The translations under genes and the position numbers were made by a program. A stretch of DNA of 5,650 bases from Actinomycetes bacterium (GTDB taxonomy: Bacteria; Actinomycetota; Actinomycetes; Actinomycetales; Dermatophilaceae), in the NCBI GenBank assembly GCA_023451855.1, contig JAEXXY010000011.1:1-5650 (forward strand), given 5' to 3'. Below are positions 1 to 5,650 of the stretch, in pieces (within the stretch, counting starts at the first letter, position 1; each line of letters starts with the position of its first letter). Below the pieces are notes generated by a model. The model saw only the letters and a program-made list of their open reading frames with translations. It was not told the origin of the DNA and searched no databases.

Positions 1-95
1 CGCGGGGGCCGCGCCGCCCGGGGCCCCGGCGTCCGTCCGGGCCGGCCGGCCCCAAGGGCCCCGACGACGACCCTGACTTCCTCCGCAAGCTGTAG
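1..95 (+). CDS. C-terminal end of a small protein, probably PLDc_N-type membrane protein (partial)
   Basis: Only the last 30 codons are inside the window; the gene begins beyond the left edge and stops at TAG 93-95. The tail is rich in Gly, Pro and Arg and ends in PKGPDDDPDFLRKL. A Pro/Gly-rich linker followed by an acidic DDDP(D/E)FLR end is, to my knowledge, typical of short actinobacterial proteins with a phospholipase D nuclease N-terminal (PLDc_N) domain, which are two-helix membrane proteins often found near menA. The domain itself is not visible, so the family call rests on the tail and on the neighbour. The stop lies 17 nt before menA, whose ribosome site overlaps it, which suggests co-transcription. 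The molecular role of these proteins is not established. I am fairly sure that this is a coding end and moderately sure of the family. Confidence 0.6.
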   Translation, partial: RGPRRPGPRRPSGPAGPKGPDDDPDFLRKL

Positions 96-100
96 AAGGA
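95..100 (+). promoter_or_regulatory. Ribosome binding site of menA
   Basis: GAAGGA lies 12 nt before ATG 113 and begins on the last base of the upstream TAG stop. The spacing is a little long but usable. Its overlap with the previous stop suggests that menA is translated from a shared transcript. Confidence 0.5.
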
Positions 101-112
101 CCGCCTGACCTC

Positions 113-988
113 ATGGCCACCCTGTCCCAGTGGATCGAGGGCGCCCGCCCCCGCACGCTGCCCGCCGCCGTCTCCCCCATCCTCGTCGGTACCGGAGCGG
201 CCTACCAGACCGGCCACATCGTCTGGGCCTACGCGGTGCTGGCCCTCGTCGTCGCGCTCGCCCTGCAGGTCGGCGTCAACTACGCCAACGACTACTCCGA
301 CGGCATCCGCGGCACCGACGAGGTGCGCGTCGGACCGGTCCGCCTCGTCGGCCAGCGACTCGCCCAGCCCTCGTCGGTCAAGTTCGCGGCGTTCGCCTCG
401 TTCGGGTTCGCGGCCGTCGTGGGCCTCGCCCTCGTCGGCCTGTCCGGGCTGTGGGTCATGATCCCCATCGGCGCCGCGGCCGTGCTCGCGGCCTGGTACT
501 ACACGGGCGGGTCCCGGCCCTACGGCTACCTCGGGCTCGGCGAGGTGTTCGTCTTCGTCTTCTTCGGTCTCGTCGCGACGGTGGGCACCATGGCGACGAT
601 GACGCCGCCCACCGCCGCCTGCTGGTGGGGCGCGGTCGGCGTGGGCGCGCTCGCCTCGGCGATCCTCGTGGCCAACAACCTGCGCGACATCCCCACCGAC
701 CGCGAGCACGGCAAGCGGACGCTCGCGGTGCGGATGGGCGAGCGGGGCACCCGCGCCTTCTACGTCGCGCTCGTGGCCGTCGCCTTCGTCGTCGCCGGCA
801 TCGTGTCGTTCACCTCGCCGTGGGCCCTGCTCGCGCTCCTCGCGGCTCCGCTCGTCGTGCGACCCATGCAGGCCGTGCTCGGCGGCGCGACCGGTCCGGG
901 CCTCATCCCGGCCCTCGCCGGCACGGGGCGGTTCCAGCTCGCGTGGTCGGTGCTGCTCGCCGTCGGGCTCGCCCTCGGCCGGGGCTGA
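113..988 (+). CDS. menA: 1,4-dihydroxy-2-naphthoate polyprenyltransferase (MenA)
   Basis: This integral membrane UbiA-family enzyme attaches a polyprenyl chain to 1,4-dihydroxy-2-naphthoate with loss of CO2, giving demethylmenaquinone, which is then methylated to menaquinone. The 291-aa length is usual for the family. The N-terminus carries the MenA signature WIEGARPRTLPAAVSPILVG (residues 7-26). The first Asp-rich motif is NYANDYSDGIRGTD at 56-69 (N59, D60, D63), followed by RVGPVRLV at 72-79. The second is NNLRDIPTDREHGKRTLA at 188-205 (D192, D196); these acidic motifs bind Mg-diphosphate in the family. YYTGGSRPYGYLGLGE at 129-144 is another conserved loop. The rest is hydrophobic and consistent with eight or nine transmembrane helices. 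ATG 113 is chosen because it starts right before the signature and follows GAAGGA. All key residues appear present. The neighbours (PLDc_N-like upstream, cytochrome c maturation genes nearby) fit a respiratory locus. Confidence 0.96.
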   Translation: MATLSQWIEGARPRTLPAAVSPILVGTGAAYQTGHIVWAYAVLALVVALALQVGVNYANDYSDGIRGTDEVRVGPVRLVGQRLAQPSSVKFAAFASFGFAAVVGLALVGLSGLWVMIPIGAAAVLAAWYYTGGSRPYGYLGLGEVFVFVFFGLVATVGTMATMTPPTAACWWGAVGVGALASAILVANNLRDIPTDREHGKRTLAVRMGERGTRAFYVALVAVAFVVAGIVSFTSPWALLALLAAPLVVRPMQAVLGGATGPGLIPALAGTGRFQLAWSVLLAVGLALGRG

Positions 989-1018
989 CCGACCGCGCCG
1001 CCCTCTTCCCCGGTTCGC

Positions 1019-1053
1019 CGGACACTCGCCGGCGCCGGTGCCACCGTGGAGGC
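1019..1053 (+). promoter_or_regulatory. Candidate leaderless promoter of the flavin monooxygenase gene
   Basis: CGGACA at 1019-1024 matches the last four bases of the -35 consensus TTGACA. CACCGT at 1042-1047 has the A and T that are best conserved in -10 boxes (TANNNT). The spacer is exactly 17 nt. Six nt separate the -10 from ATG 1054, so transcription would begin at the A of the start codon. A GGAGG at 1048-1052 lies only 1 nt before the ATG, too close to serve as a ribosome site, which also favours a leaderless message. Neither box is strong and there is no experimental support. Confidence 0.42.
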
Positions 1054-2280
1054 ATGTCGGAGGAGGCCGACGTCGTCGTCATCGGGGCCGGGCAGGCCGG
1101 GCTCGCCACGAGCCACGAGCTCGAGCAGCGCGGGGTGGACCACGTCGTGCTCGAGGCCGAGACACCGGGGTCCTCGTGGCGACACCGCTGGGACAGCTTC
1201 ACGCTCGTCGGCCAGAACCACACCGTCCGCCTCCCGGGGGCGCCCTACCGCGGTGACGACCCGTTCGGCTTCATGGGCCGCGACGAGATCGCGGGGCACC
1301 TCGAGGCGTGGGCGGGCCGGCTGCGCGCCCCGGTCCGCGGTGGGTGCGCCGTCCGCAACCTGCAGCCCCGTGACGGCGGTGGCTTCACCCTGGGCACCGA
1401 CTCCGGGACGCTCGTCAGCCGGGTCGTCGTCGTGTCCACCGGCGCCTACCAGCGGCCGCACCGTCCCGCCGCCTGCGAAACCCTCCCCGCGTCGCTGCCC
1501 GTCCTCGACCTCACCGCCTACACGAACCCGGGCTCGCTGCTCGACGGCCCGGTGCTCGTCGTCGGCAGCGGCCAGAGCGCCTGCCAGGTGGCCGAGGAGC
1601 TCGCGGTGTCGGGCCGGGAGGTCGTCATGGCGTGCGGGCGCGCCCCCTGGTTCCCGCGCCGCGCCGGTGGCCGCGACGTCTTCGAGTGGCTCCTCGACAC
1701 CCCGTTCTTCGACCAGCGGGTGGAGGACCTACCGACGCCCGCTGCCCGGCTCGGCGCGAACCCGCAGGTCAGCGGGGCCGCCGGCGGCCACGACCTGCAC
1801 TACCGGACGCTCGCCGCCCTCGGCGTCCGGCTCGGTGGCCACCTGCTCGGCGCGCAGGACGGCGTCGTGCGGCTGGCGCCCGACCTCGACGCGTCGGTCG
1901 CCTTCGGTGACGGGGTCTACCGCAGCCTGCGCGACCTCGTCTTCGGGGTGTGCGACCGCCAGCACCTCGAGCGCCCCGACCTGCCCGACCCGGCGCCGCT
2001 CGCGGGCACGCCCGTCGAGTCGGTGCCGGTGGCCCGGCTCGGGTCGGTCCTCGTCGCGGCCGGCTTCCGCCCCGACTACACCTCGTGGATCCGGGTGCCC
2101 GGACTCGTCGACGACCTCGGCTTCCCGGTGCACGACGACGGCGAGAGCACCGCGGCCCCCGACCTGCACTTCGTCGGCGTGCACTTCCTGCGCCGGCGCA
2201 GCTCGGCGCTGCTCTTCGGCGTCGGCACCGATGCCGCCTGCACGGCCGACCGGGTCGCGGCGCGGCTCGGCGTCGCCTGA
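1054..2280 (+). CDS. Flavin-dependent monooxygenase / FAD-NAD(P)H oxidoreductase, CzcO-like
   Basis: Soluble two-dinucleotide-binding flavoprotein of 408 aa; the substrate cannot be read from sequence. The FAD Rossmann motif is VVVIGAGQAGLATSHEL (7-23), closed by the acidic E34. WRHRWDSF at 42-49 and the GFMGRDEIAGHLEAWA region (72-87) are family hallmarks. GAYQRPHRP at 130-138 precedes the NAD(P)H Rossmann motif VLVVGSGQSACQVAEEL at 167-183. The middle block runs PRRAGGRD (201-208), FFDQ (218-221), then RLGANPQVSG (232-241). AAGFRPDY at 335-342 corresponds to the ATG-type motif, and FVGVHFLRRRSSALLFGVG (373-391) is the usual C-terminal flavin segment. One change stands out: at the class B FMO fingerprint position, where relatives carry LHSSDY, this protein has LDLTAY (151-156), so the His is Asp152. 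ATG 1054 begins just before the first motif; the 65-nt gap from menA holds a candidate promoter. The call to family is strong, the specific reaction unknown. Confidence 0.88.
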   Translation: MSEEADVVVIGAGQAGLATSHELEQRGVDHVVLEAETPGSSWRHRWDSFTLVGQNHTVRLPGAPYRGDDPFGFMGRDEIAGHLEAWAGRLRAPVRGGCAVRNLQPRDGGGFTLGTDSGTLVSRVVVVSTGAYQRPHRPAACETLPASLPVLDLTAYTNPGSLLDGPVLVVGSGQSACQVAEELAVSGREVVMACGRAPWFPRRAGGRDVFEWLLDTPFFDQRVEDLPTPAARLGANPQVSGAAGGHDLHYRTLAALGVRLGGHLLGAQDGVVRLAPDLDASVAFGDGVYRSLRDLVFGVCDRQHLERPDLPDPAPLAGTPVESVPVARLGSVLVAAGFRPDYTSWIRVPGLVDDLGFPVHDDGESTAAPDLHFVGVHFLRRRSSALLFGVGTDAACTADRVAARLGVA

Positions 2281-2304
2281 GGGTCGTTCGGGCAGGCGCG
2301 GACG

Positions 2305-2610
2305 TCAGCGCTCGCGGGTGTCCCCGTGCTCGGCCTGCTCGACCTCGGCGTCCTCCGCGGCCTCGTCGCTCGACGGCTCGGGTGCCGACGCCGCGGCCCC
2401 CTGCTTGGCCTGGACGCGGGCCTCGTGGCGCTCGACGAGGTTCGCGGTGATCTCGTCGCGCATCCCGCGCAGCAGGACGTAGGACGCCGCGGCCGACGCC
2501 AGCGCGGCGGCCCCGACGAGCAGGACGGGGTTGTCGCGGATCCCGATGAGCCAGAAGAGGAACAGGAACCCGAAGAAGATGAGCAGGCGCAGCAGGCCGT
2601 ACCGGACCAT
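2305..2610 (-). CDS. DUF4229 small membrane protein
   Basis: A 101-aa protein with two hydrophobic helices, at about residues 6-23 (LLRLLIFFGFLFLFWLIG) and 28-47, separated by a short IRDNP turn. The second helix runs into YVLLRGMRDEITANL (44-58), an arrangement I recognise from the actinobacterial DUF4229 family. The remaining ~40 residues are hydrophilic and become strongly acidic (SSDEAAEDAEVEQAE), probably a disordered cytoplasmic tail. Function is unknown. It is the last gene of the ccdA-resB-ccsB run: its ATG lies 12 nt after the ccsB stop and its ribosome site overlaps that stop, so it should be made together with the cytochrome c maturation proteins. A supporting role in that process, or in the membrane assembly of CcsB, is inference only. 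Its stop faces the monooxygenase stop across 24 nt. Confidence 0.85.
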   Translation of the reverse strand: MVRYGLLRLLIFFGFLFLFWLIGIRDNPVLLVGAAALASAAASYVLLRGMRDEITANLVERHEARVQAKQGAAASAPEPSSDEAAEDAEVEQAEHGDTRER

Positions 2611-2619
2611 GTCAGACCA

Positions 2620-2624
2620 CCCTC
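2620..2624 (-). promoter_or_regulatory. Ribosome binding site of the DUF4229 gene, overlapping the ccsB stop
   Basis: On the minus strand GAGGG (2624 down to 2620) lies 9 nt before ATG 2610. Its first two bases are the last two of the ccsB TGA stop (2625-2623). This arrangement supports the chosen start and suggests that ribosomes finishing ccsB re-initiate here. Confidence 0.6.
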
Positions 2625-3596
2625 ACATGCCCGAGTAGTTGTGCATGCCGACGAACGTCGACACGAGGTTGACCAGGGTGAAGTTGACGATGACGCAGAC
2701 GTAGCCGCCGAGCGCGATGTACATCGAACGGCGGTGGTCGACGCCGGCGGTCGCCCGCCCGTGCATGTAGGCGGCGTAGACGACCCAGATGACGAACGTC
2801 CACACCTCCTTGGGGTCCCACTGCCAGTAGGCGCCCCATGCCTGCTTGGCCCAGATGGCGCCGGCGATGAGGGTGAAGGTCCAGAGGACGAAGCCGACCA
2901 TGTTGATGCTGTAGGCCGCCCGCTCGAGGGCCGCCGACGACGGCAGCGACTCGATGAACGTGGGCTTCACCGGCTTGTCCTCGCGGTGGCGGCGCACGAG
3001 GTAGAGCGCACCGATCGCCGCCGCGATGGTGAAGAACGCCACGGCGATGAAGGCCACCGACACGTGGATGCCGAGCCAATACGACTTGAGCGCCGGCATG
3101 AGCTCGCCGGCCTCGGTGTAGAGCACGGTGAGCGAGAGGCCGAGGACGAGCAGGATCGGCGTGACGATGAAGACGCCGAGCCACTCCCACCCCTTGCGGC
3201 GGGCCAGGAGCGAGTACACGACCCCCACGGCCGCGGCGGCCGCCGTGGCGAACTCGAACATGTTGCCCCACGGCGGGCGCGAGACCGCGAGCCCGCGCAT
3301 GAGCACCGACGCGGCGAGCAGCGCCGAGGCCAGGTAGGTGAGCATCAGCGCGATGCTGCCGCGCTGGCGGCTCTTGAGGCTCTCCTCGTAGCCCGGGCCG
3401 GCGGCGTACGGCGACACCGGCCGCGGCCGGTCGTCGGTGCCCGAGCCCGCGCCGACGAGCACCTCCTCACGGTCGGCCACCCGCGAGTCGGCAACCTTCG
3501 GCGCGCGCGCCGCGAGGTGCCACGTGAAGGCGAGCATGGCCAGCGTGTAGACGATCATCGACGCGTAGAGCGCGGCGTTCGCGTTGCCTGGGAGGT

Positions 3597-3600
<4 letters not shown>
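2623..3600 (-). CDS. ccsB: System II cytochrome c biogenesis protein CcsB (CcsA/ResC type, WWD heme handler)
   Basis: Polytopic membrane protein of 325 aa that, with ResB, exports heme and attaches it to CXXCH motifs of apocytochromes c on the outer face of the membrane. The defining tryptophan-rich WWD motif is WGAYWQWDPKEVW at 255-267, which binds heme in this family. H179 (in WLGIHVS) and H320 (in GMHNYSG, near the C-terminus) are candidate axial heme ligands, and PPWGNMFEF at 109-117 is also typical. About eight transmembrane segments are visible: the first at 11-31, then a hydrophilic stretch of about 45 residues before the second at 82-101. The start is GTG 3600-3598, overlapping the resB TGA as GTGA; no clear ribosome site precedes it, so translation probably depends on coupling to resB. 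An upstream extension in this frame is only the shadow of resB. The family is called CcsA in other bacteria, including mycobacteria, so the names differ between databases. Confidence 0.95.
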
Positions 3601-5311
<1,711 letters not shown>

Positions 5312-5312
<1 letters not shown>

Positions 5313-5650
5313 CACAGGGCCACCTGGAACGTCGCGACGAAGTGGGTCTGGACCCACACGATGACGTCCTCCCAGAGGCCGGTCACCATGAGGATGCCGA
5401 CGGCGAGCAGCAGGCCACCGCCGACGAGCTGGATGGGGCGCCGGTGCCGGCGCAGCCAGCCGCTCGCGCGTCCGGCGCGCTCCCACAGCGCCGCCATGAG
5501 CACGAAGGGGACCCCGAGACCGACGCAGTAGAAGACGGCGAGGAGCACCCCGCGGCCGACAGTGCCGGACTCCGCCGACAGCGGCGCGGCCATGGCGAGG
5601 ATCGCCCCGAGCGTCGGGCCCATGCACGGCGCCCACCCCAGGCCGAAGAC
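5312..5650 (-). CDS. ccdA: Cytochrome c biogenesis protein CcdA (DsbD-type thiol-disulfide transporter), C-terminal half
   Basis: The last 112 residues of CcdA; the N-terminal part lies beyond the right edge, and the reading frame is open to base 5650. CcdA passes reducing equivalents from cytoplasmic thioredoxin across the membrane to an extracytoplasmic thioredoxin-like protein (ResA/CcsX), which keeps the CXXCH cysteines of apocytochrome c reduced for heme attachment. The visible start is FGLGWAPCMGPTLGAIL, the family's conserved PCxGP motif with one of the two redox cysteines (codon 5626-5624). The following Met at 5623 is therefore not the true start. Two further membrane segments follow, around GVLLAVFYCVGLGVPFVLMA and IQLVGGGLLLAVGILMVTG, separated by a basic loop (GWLRRHRR). 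The usual GWTPC is GWAPC here, a mild change. The gene ends at TGA 5314-5312, touching the resB start. A resA-type thioredoxin gene would be expected just upstream, outside the window. Confidence 0.94.
5320..5325 (-). promoter_or_regulatory. Ribosome binding site of resB
   Basis: On the minus strand AGGTGG (5325 down to 5320) sits inside the last codons of ccdA, 7 nt before ATG 5312. It would leave only 4 nt to the in-frame GTG at 5315, so it decides in favour of the ATG. Confidence 0.5.

Noticed and set aside
979..1013. Possible terminator after menA (CCGGGG and CCCCGG arms)
   Set aside because: The stem is 6 bp with a 23-nt loop, starts inside the menA coding sequence and has no T-tract, so chance is the better explanation.
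130..1053. Upstream in-frame extension of the monooxygenase reading frame across menA
   Set aside because: The extension is an Arg/Pro-rich shadow of menA. Recognisable FAD-binding sequence begins only after ATG 1054.
3225..3248. Inverted repeat CCACGGC / GCCGTGG inside ccsB
   Set aside because: It falls in the codons of a run of alanines in a membrane segment, where GCC/GCG codons easily create such arms.

Overview
The window reads as a piece of a high-GC actinobacterial chromosome. G/C is strongly preferred at third codon positions, menaquinone rather than ubiquinone is made, and cytochrome c is matured by System II (Ccs/Res). Codon style and gene order suggest a Micrococcales-type organism, perhaps near Intrasporangiaceae, but that placement is inference. 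No mobile elements, CRISPR arrays, tRNA or rRNA genes were seen.

Left part, + strand: the last codons of a small membrane protein, probably of the PLDc_N (phospholipase D nuclease N-terminal) type, run into menA, which encodes the polyprenyltransferase of menaquinone synthesis. After a 65-nt gap that appears to hold its own promoter comes a flavin-dependent monooxygenase/oxidoreductase of the CzcO-like group, complete at 408 aa.

Right part, - strand, read from right to left: the C-terminal half of ccdA (thiol-disulfide transporter), resB and ccsB (the two halves of the System II heme delivery and cytochrome c synthase complex), then a 101-aa DUF4229 membrane protein. ccdA/resB and resB/ccsB overlap at stop and start codons, and the DUF4229 ribosome site overlaps the ccsB stop, so these four genes look like one translationally coupled operon whose promoter lies beyond the right edge. 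The two gene groups converge, with only 24 nt between the monooxygenase and DUF4229 stops.

Together the locus serves the respiratory chain: MenA makes the lipid quinone, and the Ccs genes mature the c-type heme proteins that accept electrons from menaquinol through the bcc complex. The layout is conserved housekeeping rather than a new system. The points most worth a second look are a replaced fingerprint histidine in the monooxygenase, a good candidate leaderless promoter in front of it, the coupled DUF4229 protein, and a Gly-Pro-rich tail on ResB.
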